Under the pieces are notes generated by a model. It was given only the letters and a program-made list of their open reading frames with translations. It made no database searches and had not been told where the DNA came from. Of a stretch of DNA of 64,000 bases, positions 8,592-16,210 are shown piece by piece (positions within the stretch are counted from its first letter, which is position 1; each line of letters starts with the position of its first letter). The stretch spans positions 1 through 64,000 of the forward strand of contig CAZPAY010000010.1 of assembly GCA_964584805.1 (NCBI GenBank), in the 5' to 3' direction. The translations under genes were made by a program, and so were the position numbers. The stretch comes from JABHIE01 sp964584805. Lineage in GTDB: Bacteria > Planctomycetota > UBA1135.

Positions 8592-10081
8592 GTAGGCTCG
8601 TCAAAGGCTTGGCCCAACGCAACCTGGTTTGGCTGAACATAAACCGTTGTGGTGAGTTGCCCATCAGGGGGTATACCCACCGGGCTCTCTTGGCCAACCT
8701 GGAAAAGGTGGGCTGGCGCTTCTGGGTGCGCTTGAGCACCTAAGCCAAGATGAACAAAAGCCCAGTAAAGGCCTGCTGCGGCACCCAACAACATAATAAT
8801 CATAGAGATTGGCGAACTTTTCTTGCGAAGGCGCCGCTGGCGAGCAGAGCCTGAATGCGGTCGCGGCACAACGGGCTGAACCGCAACACCTCCAGAGAGG
8901 ACGCCCGCGTTTTCCGTTTCCTTCTCAAGCTCAAGAGCGGCCTGCAGCATTTCTTGCGCCGAGGAATAGCGCCATGATGGCTTCTTGTGCAATGTCTTTT
9001 GCAAAAACGATTCCACGGCAAGCGGCACGCTAATGCTGACATCCGAGAAAGTCGGCGGGATGTCCTCTCGATGCGCGCGCAATACTGCAGCGACACCTTT
9101 TTCATCAAAAACATGGCGCCCCGATATCAGGCGGAAAAAGGTACAACCTAATGCATAAAGGTCAGAGCGGTTATCCGTTATGCCCTCTTTCATTGAGCAC
9201 TCTGGCGCCATGAAGTGCGGAGTGCCTCCATGCTCTTCAGCTGCCATCTCGCGAGTAGTGGCCATACCGAGGTCGGCCAGCTTCACTTCGCCGCGAGCAT
9301 CAAGCATGAGGTTTGCGGGCTTTACATCTCGGTGCACCAAGCCCTTGCCTTCCGCGTAATCGAGCGCCTGAAGGCAATCCATAATGGCCGACAACGCCTC
9401 TCTCCAGGGTATGGGTCCGTTTTTTTGCAGGTGCTCTTCAAGTGAGCCGCCACGAATCATTTCCATTGAATAGAAAACATTATTCTTGTCGTGACCACAG
9501 TCATAAACCTGAACCAAGTTGGGATGTGTAAGCGCTGCGGCAAAGCGAGCCTCTTGAAGAAAACTTGCGACAGCCGCCTCGTCTTTGCTTAAATTTTGTG
9601 AGAGGACCTTTAAGGCAACCTCTCTTTCTAGGCTTTGCTGCAAAGCGCGATATACAACACCAAAAGAACCCATGCCCAAGATGCCCTTGGGGATATACCC
9701 TCCAACATCTTTACCAACGAGTGGCTCCGTCATCATGGTCTTTGCTTTCTTGCGCGGCGCCGTAGAATCGCTTGCGACCTCGTCGTCGCCAATCGCGACT
9801 ACCTGAATCTGCACATCTCCAACTTGAATGTGATCGCCAATCGCCAAAATGGCCGATGTGCATTTTTCACCATTCAGCCAAGTGTTGTTTGCGGACTTTA
9901 AATCGACCAGCTGCCACATGCCCACATTTTTTTCAAACACACAATGTTTTCGGGATATTGCTTTGTCGGAAAAACACAACTCGCAACCTGGTTCGCGGCC
10001 GAGTACGGCTCGCGAGTCGAGTTGTTTGATTATTTTGGATGAGTCGACCTGTATAGAGAGTTTCATAAGATCTTCAAGCAT
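8327..10081 (-). CDS. FHA domain - Ser/Thr protein kinase with transmembrane segment and duplicated C-terminal domain
   Basis: 584 residues. FHA domain at about 7-97 (GRE near 28, SRKH at 43-46, NNTWLNG at 65-71), which binds phosphothreonine peptides. Hanks-type kinase at about 128-395: GMGSFG loop, Lys158, HRDVKPAN from 250, DLG replacing DFG at 270-272, APE at 292-294; the catalytic residues are intact. A transmembrane helix near 430-450 follows, then an extracytoplasmic domain of about 120 residues that is nearly identical to the C-terminus of the protein encoded at 12011-12562. So the protein may sense outside and signal inside. Two ATG starts (10081, 10066) are possible. It diverges from the selenoprotein gene across a perfect inverted repeat. 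Confidence 0.92.
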   Translation of the reverse strand: MLEDLMKLSIQVDSSKIIKQLDSRAVLGREPGCELCFSDKAISRKHCVFEKNVGMWQLVDLKSANNTWLNGEKCTSAILAIGDHIQVGDVQIQVVAIGDDEVASDSTAPRKKAKTMMTEPLVGKDVGGYIPKGILGMGSFGVVYRALQQSLEREVALKVLSQNLSKDEAAVASFLQEARFAAALTHPNLVQVYDCGHDKNNVFYSMEMIRGGSLEEHLQKNGPIPWREALSAIMDCLQALDYAEGKGLVHRDVKPANLMLDARGEVKLADLGMATTREMAAEEHGGTPHFMAPECSMKEGITDNRSDLYALGCTFFRLISGRHVFDEKGVAAVLRAHREDIPPTFSDVSISVPLAVESFLQKTLHKKPSWRYSSAQEMLQAALELEKETENAGVLSGGVAVQPVVPRPHSGSARQRRLRKKSSPISMIIMLLGAAAGLYWAFVHLGLGAQAHPEAPAHLFQVGQESPVGIPPDGQLTTTVYVQPNQVALGQAFDEPTWQLDERWYLGMENCQLGFKLAKAAEDNKNSGKGGSYRAEQDAAREKLETGLRHFQSLAEDYQDNSRASREIEGLILKYQKALTITRK

Positions 10082-10100
10082 AGCGAAATGCCGCTATGCT
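10077..10100. promoter_or_regulatory. Perfect 9-bp inverted repeat between kinase and selenoprotein genes
   Basis: AGCATAGCG and CGCTATGCT flank a 6-nt spacer (AAATGC). It sits over the first ATG of the kinase gene and just 7 bp upstream of the selenoprotein ATG. The divergent starts are only 25-40 bp apart, so a protein bound here could control both. It could equally act as an RNA hairpin in either leader. Confidence 0.5.
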
Positions 10101-10106
10101 GCACCC

Positions 10107-11183
10107 ATGATTTTAACCCTTCTCCTTACCGCTCATCTAGCCGCGGCAACTCTGCCCGCCACGCTTGCGACACAACAAGAGGCGGATGCTGAAATCGCTC
10201 AAAGTATTACTTATTCAGAATTGGAAAAAGAGTACAAAGAAGCAACCCTTCAGTGGCGCGCCGACATCAGCAAAGCCCGTGAAGAGGGTTCTTACCCGCC
10301 ATGGGATAAAGATCCAAAAAAAGATTTCTTCGCACGCTTTCGGGCAATTGCAAAAGACGAAAGTGCAATAAAGGCTGATCGTGGTTTGGCCAAACTTTGG
10401 TGCCTGCAAAACATCGGCGACTCTGGTGTGAACTGGAAAGACCCAGCGGCCGTAGCCGGCAAACTGGCCATTGACCTTTTTCAAAATTATGCTGATCAAC
10501 CGTGGCTTCAACAAATACCAGTCTCTTTCCGCATGCTCGGCTGGCAAAGCCCCAAAGGGGCGGCCAAGGCTCTAGGCAACATGGTTGAGTTTGCGCCGAC
10601 CGATTGGCTAAAGGTAAGTTGCCGAATTCAACAAGCGACCATTTTGGCCGACCGCCTTGAAGATGCCGACGCTGCGCTTGCCATCCTCGATAAGGTGGCA
10701 AAAGATTTTGAGTCAACAAGGATTACTGACGATGCGGCAAAACTACGGCGCAGAATCGCAAATCTCCGCATCGGTGGTGTCGCACCCGAGTTCTCGGGCA
10801 AAGATGTTGATGGCAACACAATCAAATTAAGTGACTACAAAGGAAAGGTGATCTTCCTCGATTTCTGGGGGTTCTGGTGAGGCCCTTGTGTGGGCGAGTT
10901 CCCACACCAAAGAGCGCTCGTTGAGCAGTTCAAAGACCAACCCTTCACCATCCTTGGCATTAACACCGATGACGACCCGGATGAATATCGCAAAAAATGC
11001 ATAGAGCACAACATCAGTTGGCCAAGCATTTTTAATGGCTGCGGCGTTCCAGAGGAATGGGGCGTTAGTTCTTACCCCACCACTTTCTTAATCGATTCCA
11101 AGGGCGTGATTCGTTACAAAAACCTGCGCGGCAAGGCGATGGCGCCAAAAATCGCTGAGCTTCTTGCAGAAATGAAAAAGTGA
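10107..11183 (+). CDS. TlpA/ResA-like thioredoxin-fold selenoprotein (UGPC active site)
   Basis: 358 residues if TGA at 10878-10880 is read as selenocysteine. The TGA is codon 258 and replaces the first Cys of the thioredoxin motif: the frame reads FLDFWGFW-U-GPCVGEFP, with resolving Cys261 intact. Downstream the fold continues without damage, including ILGINTDDD and the cis-Pro loop SYPTTFLID, ending EMKK. Upstream are a signal-like hydrophobic N-terminus, a helical domain (about 25-215) and the redoxin start GGVAPEF. A stem-loop lies right after the TGA. The likely role is periplasmic or membrane-side thiol-disulfide exchange. The start is the ATG preceding the hydrophobic segment. Alternative: a Cys TGC/TGT to TGA nonsense mutation or sequence error. 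No sel genes are in the window. Confidence 0.8.
10888..10907 (+). promoter_or_regulatory. Candidate bacterial SECIS stem-loop
   Basis: A perfect 7-bp stem (GTGTGGG / CCCACAC) encloses a 6-nt loop, CGAGTT, beginning 8 nt after the in-frame TGA. With a bulged C10908 the stem can extend by two A-U pairs. The apical loop has G as its second base, 16 nt after the TGA, which matches the usual bacterial SECIS rule of a short downstream hairpin with a G in the first two loop positions. It would be the SelB-binding element. Confidence 0.65.
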
Positions 11184-11189
11184 TCTTTT

Positions 11190-12005
11190 CTAAATGAATT
11201 GGCGCAAATCACGCGCCAATTCATGAAAGCGATGCCCGTCGCGGGCCAACTCCCAACAAGCTGGAGTGTCGTTGCTTGCACCAAACCTGGCCAGTGCTTC
11301 CTGAAGCGCTGGCCAATTCATATCCCCCTCACCAGGTGGGCAGTGAGCGTGTTCACCGCACGGCATATCATCTAATTGAATGTTCAATATGTGGTCGGCA
11401 AATTTCTGAATCGCCTCGGGTGGAGAATAGGTGTCATTTACCAACAAATGACCGACATCAAGGCTCAGGCCAAAGGCCCCGCTCGATCGGCTCTCGGCTA
11501 GAGCATAATCATCAAGGGTTGCCACGAAATGCCCCGGCTCAGGCTCTAGCGCTAGTTTTGCGCCATATTTTTGTGCAAGCGGAGACAAGTTGTCTACGGC
11601 GCTCATTAAACATTCACGCGCTCCTTTTATGGTTTGATCAACCGGCAACGCGCCCGACCAAAACGACAGTACACCTGCGCCCAACAAGTCACACCATTCA
11701 CACAGCGCTCGCAAATACTTCAATCGCAAATCTCGGCTGTCATCGGCCTCGAGCAAATTGGGCCGGTGCTTCTGCGTTGCACTTAAAGAAAAACGCGCAC
11801 CCGTTTCTACCACCACCTTTAATTTATATTGCTCACACAAAGCGCCCACTCGCCGAACTTCCGCCGAGGTTGTGTACCGTGGGTCAAGGTGTGCGACATC
11901 CGGAGTAATTGCGATTGCTGAATAACCCCAATCGCCAAGCATCGGAATCGCGTCTTCAAGTCGATGACTCGTAAAGCTGTTGGAATTCCAGCCGATGTGC
12001 AACAT
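11190..12005 (-). CDS. Xylose isomerase-like TIM-barrel protein (sugar phosphate isomerase/epimerase family)
   Basis: 271 residues spanning the whole family fold. Likely metal-site residues are in LALEPEPGHF (about 159-168), SLDVGHLL (about 188-195), LDDMPCGEHAHCPPGEGDM (His and Glu ligands near 225-243) and the final ACWEL strand. Members isomerise or epimerise sugars or act as AP endonucleases; the substrate here is unknown. Its ATG lies 5 bp after the stop of the small membrane protein gene at 12011-12562, and the start codon itself falls inside the 278-bp repeat, so the two are probably co-transcribed. Convergent with the selenoprotein gene, 6 bp apart. Confidence 0.82.
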   Translation of the reverse strand: MLHIGWNSNSFTSHRLEDAIPMLGDWGYSAIAITPDVAHLDPRYTTSAEVRRVGALCEQYKLKVVVETGARFSLSATQKHRPNLLEADDSRDLRLKYLRALCEWCDLLGAGVLSFWSGALPVDQTIKGARECLMSAVDNLSPLAQKYGAKLALEPEPGHFVATLDDYALAESRSSGAFGLSLDVGHLLVNDTYSPPEAIQKFADHILNIQLDDMPCGEHAHCPPGEGDMNWPALQEALARFGASNDTPACWELARDGHRFHELARDLRQFI

Positions 12006-12275
12006 GACTTTTATTTACGAGTGATCGTTAGCACCTTTTGATACTTCAAAATGCGGCCTTCAATCTCTCGGCTTGCGCGTGAATTGTCTTGGTAATCTTC
12101 GGCAAGCGATTGAAAGTGGCGTAGCCCCGTTTCTAGCTTTTCGCGTGCCGCATCTTGCTCTGCGCGATATGAACCACCCTTGCCGCTGTTTTTGTTGTCT
12201 TCTGCGGCCTTGGCCAATTTAAAGCCGAGTTGGCAATTCTTCATACCGAGATACCACCGCTCGTCGAGTTGCCAA
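11998..12275. repeat. 278-bp direct repeat, copy B
   Basis: Gap-free match to 8314-8591 with three mismatches. It covers the C-terminal coding part of the 183-residue membrane protein, its stop, and the ATG of the TIM-barrel gene. Homology continues further upstream at protein level but is much weaker, so the boundary near 12275 is sharp. Confidence 0.95.
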
Positions 12276-12562
12276 TCAAACCCGCCGCGCAATGCGGATG
12301 GCTCGCTCAAAGCTTGACCCGGTGCAACTTGTGTTGGCTGAACATAAACCGTTGTGGTGAGTTGCCCGTCAGGAGGTGAGCTCGGTTGGCTCTCTTGCCC
12401 GCCGGGGGAAAGGTGCGTTTGCGGCTCTGTCTGCGCTTGAGCATCTGATCCAAAATGGACAAAAGCCCAAGCGGCCGCCACCAATCCAGCGGCAATCAAT
12501 CCAGCAATTGCGCCGGCGTCAAAAAAAACAGGGTTCGAAGGTTGGGGCGATGTTGTTGCCAT
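12011..12562 (-). CDS. Small single-pass membrane protein sharing the kinase C-terminal domain
   Basis: 183 residues: short N-terminus, one transmembrane helix (about 15-37), a Pro/Gln-rich linker and a helical C-terminal domain of about 90 residues containing WQLDERWYLG and ending in TITRK. The C-terminal domain differs from that of the FHA-kinase at three residues only, while helix and linker are clearly homologous but diverged. It carries an insert of eight residues (SALRGGFD) just before the shared domain. Function unknown; it could share a partner or ligand with the kinase. It follows rsmB by 7 bp on the same strand. Confidence 0.75.
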   Translation of the reverse strand: MATTSPQPSNPVFFDAGAIAGLIAAGLVAAAWAFVHFGSDAQAQTEPQTHLSPGGQESQPSSPPDGQLTTTVYVQPTQVAPGQALSEPSALRGGFDWQLDERWYLGMKNCQLGFKLAKAAEDNKNSGKGGSYRAEQDAAREKLETGLRHFQSLAEDYQDNSRASREIEGRILKYQKVLTITRK

Positions 12563-12569
12563 TCTGGAA

Positions 12570-13961
12570 TCATGCTACAGCATTTGATGTATCTTGCTCG
12601 ACAGGGCTCAATAAGGCCGCGTAACCTCCCGAACGAGGCGGATGCGTGGCATCACCTTGAAATGGCTCAAAGCATTTTTCGGCCTCTATTTGCAGGCCCG
12701 CCCGCTTTGCCAAGCGCTGCGCCATCTCTTGGTTTTCTTCCTGCTCTAAAGAACAGGTGCACCAAAGCACGCGCGTCTTTTCACCCACGAGTGGCAAAAC
12801 CAAATTCTTGCGAATCAAATTCATCACTGTCGTCGCACGGTGCAACTCTTTCTTGTCAAAACGCCAGCGCGCTTCGGGGCGCTTGTTTAACACACCCGTA
12901 TTGGTGCAAGGCGCATCGACAACAATTAAATCCCAAGGGCCTTCTGGCAAATCGCTGCCACTTTCGGCAAGGGCTTGACGCGAAATCGTATGGCCAAGCC
13001 TCTCGGTTTCAGAATCCATTTTTTCAAGGCGCTCGGCGGAAATATCACACGCCATGACTTCGGCCTCCCCACCACTCAACTCAAAAGCTGCAAACGCTTT
13101 GCCGCCCGGTGCCGCGCACAAATCCAAGATGCGCTCGCCCGCTGCAGGTCGCGCCAATGCGATAGTTTGAAGAGAGGTCAAATCTTGCACGGCCCAGTGG
13201 CCTTCGGCAAACCCCGGCAAGCCCTCAATCGCGCCACGCAACTCAGGCAAATTCACTGAAAGCGGGTGCGGCCCCGCCTCAGCGCAAACATCTATTTCCG
13301 TAAAGGCTTGGATGACCTCTTTGCGCGTTGTTTTAAGTGGGTTTACGCGCAACCACAAACTAGGAAGCGTATTCAAAGCGGTCATCCGCGCGCGCATCCC
13401 AGGAGGGCCAAGCTCTTCCCACCAACGACGAGCCAAACCTGTGGGGAAGCTGTTTTGCTGAGCCCAGTGCCGCGCGGCTTCTTTGTGGTGGCTGTGGAAA
13501 ATGGGTCGGTCAAAAAACCAACTCGCTTTATCTAAAATCAAACGGTGTCGGTGTGGTTGCTTATCCGCAACGGCTTCTTTTTTTGACCCGCGCTGAGCAC
13601 CACGCAGAATTGCATTCGCAACATTTTTTCCACCGCCCAACCAATCTGCCGCCGCCTCAATCGTCGCGCCAATCGCGGCATGATCTGGGATGTTGTCCAT
13701 ATAAAACAACTGCAAAATACCCAGCCGTAAAGTTGCCATCATGACATCGTCTTTGACCCGCCGCTTGGCATAAGAAGACCAAATCAAGTCGAGTGTCAAC
13801 TGCCGGCGCAAGCATTCTGAAACCAACATGCGAGCCAAACCGCGGTCTTGCCCAGCGAGGCCTTCCTCATCGGCTACCGCAGCAAAACGCCTAGTCGGGA
13901 TTCCACCCTCGGCCAACAAACGCAACGCAACATATCGTGGATTAGCCAAGTTTTGCTCCAA
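12570..13961 (-). CDS. rsmB: 16S rRNA (cytosine-967-C5) methyltransferase
   Basis: 463 residues. An N-terminal NusB-like RNA-binding domain (about 1-150, with DHAAIGATIEAA) is followed by a SAM-dependent RNA m5C methyltransferase domain: LDLCAAPGGKA (SAM site, about 280-290), DAPCTNTGVL with the release Cys, and CTCSLEQEEN with the catalytic Cys. It methylates C967 of 16S rRNA in the cytoplasm. The start is TTG (13961), overlapping the fmt stop by 20 bp, so fmt and rsmB are coupled, an arrangement common in bacteria. Confidence 0.95.
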   Translation of the reverse strand: MEQNLANPRYVALRLLAEGGIPTRRFAAVADEEGLAGQDRGLARMLVSECLRRQLTLDLIWSSYAKRRVKDDVMMATLRLGILQLFYMDNIPDHAAIGATIEAAADWLGGGKNVANAILRGAQRGSKKEAVADKQPHRHRLILDKASWFFDRPIFHSHHKEAARHWAQQNSFPTGLARRWWEELGPPGMRARMTALNTLPSLWLRVNPLKTTRKEVIQAFTEIDVCAEAGPHPLSVNLPELRGAIEGLPGFAEGHWAVQDLTSLQTIALARPAAGERILDLCAAPGGKAFAAFELSGGEAEVMACDISAERLEKMDSETERLGHTISRQALAESGSDLPEGPWDLIVVDAPCTNTGVLNKRPEARWRFDKKELHRATTVMNLIRKNLVLPLVGEKTRVLWCTCSLEQEENQEMAQRLAKRAGLQIEAEKCFEPFQGDATHPPRSGGYAALLSPVEQDTSNAVA

Positions 13962-14874
13962 CTTCTAATTTCATGCCCCGCAAAAAATCGCCGGCAAGCA
14001 TGGGGCCCTTGCCTTGGCGTTGTAGCTCAACGATGCGAAATGAATCTTGACCGCAAGCCACAAGGATGCCGTCGTTGATAGACAAAATGACACCGAAAGG
14101 CCCAGCTTCGCTGCAGACCTCGCCTTGGTGTATTTTTAACCCATCGCCATTAGGTAAAACCGTCTGCCCACACGGCCAACCTGCATAGGCGCGCACCAAA
14201 GCATCAATCTCACTTGCCGGGCAAGACCAATCAATCGCGCCATCTCGCTTTTTGACCTTCCTGCAAAAGGTCACCGCGTCAACATCTTGAGCGACGGCGG
14301 CGGGCAGCCCACGCGCAACGAAACTCGACAAAAATTCAGTGAGGAGTGCCGCGCCCAAAACTCGAAGGCGTTCAAAAAGCTCTGGCCCCGTTTCGCGCGG
14401 CCCGATTTCGCAGCGACGCTCAGCCAAAACATCGCCGGCATCAAGGGCCGCGACCATTTGCTGGACGCAGACACCCGTTTGCACATCACCCGCCAAAATC
14501 GCCGCCTGAACGGGGCTTGCGCCGCGCCAACGAGGCAACAAAGAGCCGTGAATGTTGACACAACCGAATCGCAGGGCGTCAAGCAAAGCCTGGGGCAGTA
14601 TTTGCCCATAGGAAACCACAATCCCTAAATCCGCTTGCAGGCTCGCAAATTCAGCGACAAAAGCTTCATCGCGCGCCAACTCTGGTCGCAAAACGGCCAC
14701 GCCGGCCGCTTGGGCCATCTCAACAAGAGGATTCACCGCCTCTTTTCGACCACGACCCGAGCGACGCGGCGGAGCGGTCACCAACGCTGCGACCTCGACC
14801 CCCTCCTGCGCCAAAAGAGCAGAAAAAGACGCCTCAGCAAAAGGCGGCGAGCCTAAAAAAACGACGCGCGCGAT
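13942..14874 (-). CDS. fmt: Methionyl-tRNA formyltransferase, apparent AUC start
   Basis: 310 residues if translation begins at ATC 14874. Formyl-transfer domain signatures are intact: VVFLGSPPFA at the N-terminus, NIHGSLLPRWRGASP near 119-133 (catalytic Asn and His), DAGDVL, then a C-terminal tRNA-binding domain. It formylates Met on initiator tRNA. The frame is closed by the trxA stop (14881-14883), and between that stop and the conserved first strand there is no ATG, GTG or TTG. The first standard start (TTG 14814) would delete 20 residues including the first beta-strand. ATC lies 6 nt after the trxA TAA, a spacing that suggests reinitiation, and yields the family-typical length. No clear Shine-Dalgarno was seen. 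Confidence 0.88.
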   Translation of the reverse strand: MARVVFLGSPPFAEASFSALLAQEGVEVAALVTAPPRRSGRGRKEAVNPLVEMAQAAGVAVLRPELARDEAFVAEFASLQADLGIVVSYGQILPQALLDALRFGCVNIHGSLLPRWRGASPVQAAILAGDVQTGVCVQQMVAALDAGDVLAERRCEIGPRETGPELFERLRVLGAALLTEFLSSFVARGLPAAVAQDVDAVTFCRKVKKRDGAIDWSCPASEIDALVRAYAGWPCGQTVLPNGDGLKIHQGEVCSEAGPFGVILSINDGILVACGQDSFRIVELQRQGKGPMLAGDFLRGMKLEVGAKLG

Positions 14875-14880
14875 GTCAGC

Positions 14881-15204
14881 TTAAACGTGAGGCTCGACAA
14901 ACTTCTTGAATTCATCGCCGCCCATCACGCCCATGTGGCGAGCCACTTCGGCCCCACCCTTAAACACGATAAAGCAAGGAATTGCCATCACGCCGAGCTC
15001 AGAGCCCTTGGATGGGTTTTCTTCGGTGTTGATCTTGACGACTTTTAGCTTGTCGCCCATTTCGGCTGCGAGCGAATCGACAGCGGGGCCCATCGCGCGA
15101 CAAGGGCCGCACCAAGGCGCCCAAAAATCGACGAGAACAGGGACTTCGGATTCGAGAACTTCGCTTTGGAAGCTATCGTCGGTGACATCGAGGGCATTTG
15201 ACAT
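14881..15204 (-). CDS. trxA: Thioredoxin
   Basis: 107 residues, standard single-domain cytoplasmic thioredoxin. It has the canonical WCGPC active site (DFWAPWCGPC, about residues 27-36), the buried acidic residue region near 20-26, and the cis-Pro in MAIPCF near 74-79. That last motif carries an extra Cys next to the cis-Pro, unlike the usual IPT. It reduces protein disulfides using thioredoxin reductase, which is not in the window. Directly upstream of fmt, 6 nt before its apparent start. It is a useful Cys-containing contrast to the UGPC protein at 10107-11183. Confidence 0.96.
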   Translation of the reverse strand: MSNALDVTDDSFQSEVLESEVPVLVDFWAPWCGPCRAMGPAVDSLAAEMGDKLKVVKINTEENPSKGSELGVMAIPCFIVFKGGAEVARHMGVMGGDEFKKFVEPHV

Positions 15205-15256
15205 GATTTTTTTGTGTCGGCGTAGGTGGCGCAGTTAAGTCTATAAGTTAATACAA

Positions 15257-16210
15257 CTAAGCCTCGCCCTCAAGCAAATCACCGATTTCGGGCTCTAAGT
15301 CACCAGGATTATCATCAAAACCCTCATCGATTTCTTCAAGGACAACATCCCGCCCCGCGACTCGACGGATAACAACATCATCAAATGCGCCATCTTGCTT
15401 TAAGTCGATGGCCTGCTGCTTGGCTAATTCAAGCAATGCAACGAGGTAATAGGCCGCATCACCGCGCGACTGACTTTCCGACTTGCTCAATAATTCACTT
15501 AAGCTGGTTGCCTCATGCTCTTGGAGTTTCTCCCAAAGCTCTTCGACATAGGCACGCAATGGGCGGCCTGATGGGCGCACATGGTGCGGGCGCATAAAAC
15601 CGGTCTCGGCCTCAAGCCGGGAAAAGACTTTGAGCAAATCCCAGATGGAAACTTCGCCGATGTCCCACTCTTGCTCTTCTTCGTCGTCGTCTTGGACATA
15701 CTTGCCGAGCCAACGACCCCCAGCGGGCAACCGTTTTTTACGGTCGTCCCAACGCTCGGCGAGCGCATCGGATGCTTGGCGCAAAGCCTTGTAGGCCAGT
15801 AGCTGCTGGACTAATTCCTCGCCGGGGTCGAACGGGTCTTCATCGCCGCCAAGCTCATCGGTCGGCAACAAAGAGCGCGACTTGATGGCCAAAAGCGTCG
15901 CCGCCACGACCAAATAGTCAGCCGCCTCATCAACATCGACCGAGGCCAACGAGCGGATGTGCTGGCAATACGCGTCGCAAACCTCAGTCAACGAAACCAA
16001 ATGAATCTCAAGCTCTTTATCGCGCACCAACTGCAACAACAAATCAAGCGGGCCTTGAAAAACCCGGTCTAAATGCACGGAAAACGCCGAAATCGAGTCG
16101 GAATCCTGGTTGTCAGCCGCGGTTGCACCTTCAGAGTCACCGCTGCCCAACAACAAGCCCGGTATCGGGCGTGATGGCGGCAAAGACTCCGGCTCGGTGG
16201 GCTCAATCAT
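15257..16210 (-). CDS. scpA: Segregation and condensation protein A
   Basis: 317 residues; the kleisin subunit that bridges SMC heads together with ScpB in chromosome condensation. The typical N-terminal kleisin motif is seen as FQGPLDLLLQLV near 51-62, followed by IHLVSLTEVCDAY and YLVVAATLLAIKSRSLLP near 98-115. A charged middle section (with KKRLPAGGRW) and a C-terminal winged-helix-like part with FLALLELAKQ-type sequence (YLVALLELAKQQ) follow. A non-conserved N-terminal extension of about 45 residues is present. Its ATG overlaps the stop of the M50 protease gene (ATGA). No scpB is visible nearby. Confidence 0.93.
   Translation of the reverse strand: MIEPTEPESLPPSRPIPGLLLGSGDSEGATAADNQDSDSISAFSVHLDRVFQGPLDLLLQLVRDKELEIHLVSLTEVCDAYCQHIRSLASVDVDEAADYLVVAATLLAIKSRSLLPTDELGGDEDPFDPGEELVQQLLAYKALRQASDALAERWDDRKKRLPAGGRWLGKYVQDDDEEEQEWDIGEVSIWDLLKVFSRLEAETGFMRPHHVRPSGRPLRAYVEELWEKLQEHEATSLSELLSKSESQSRGDAAYYLVALLELAKQQAIDLKQDGAFDDVVIRRVAGRDVVLEEIDEGFDDNPGDLEPEIGDLLEGEA

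Noticed and set aside
10890..11183. Separate 97-residue gene starting at GTG just after the selenoprotein TGA
   Set aside because: It would be a thioredoxin fold without the first strand and first Cys. The frame and homology run straight through the TGA, so it is the C-terminal part of one protein.
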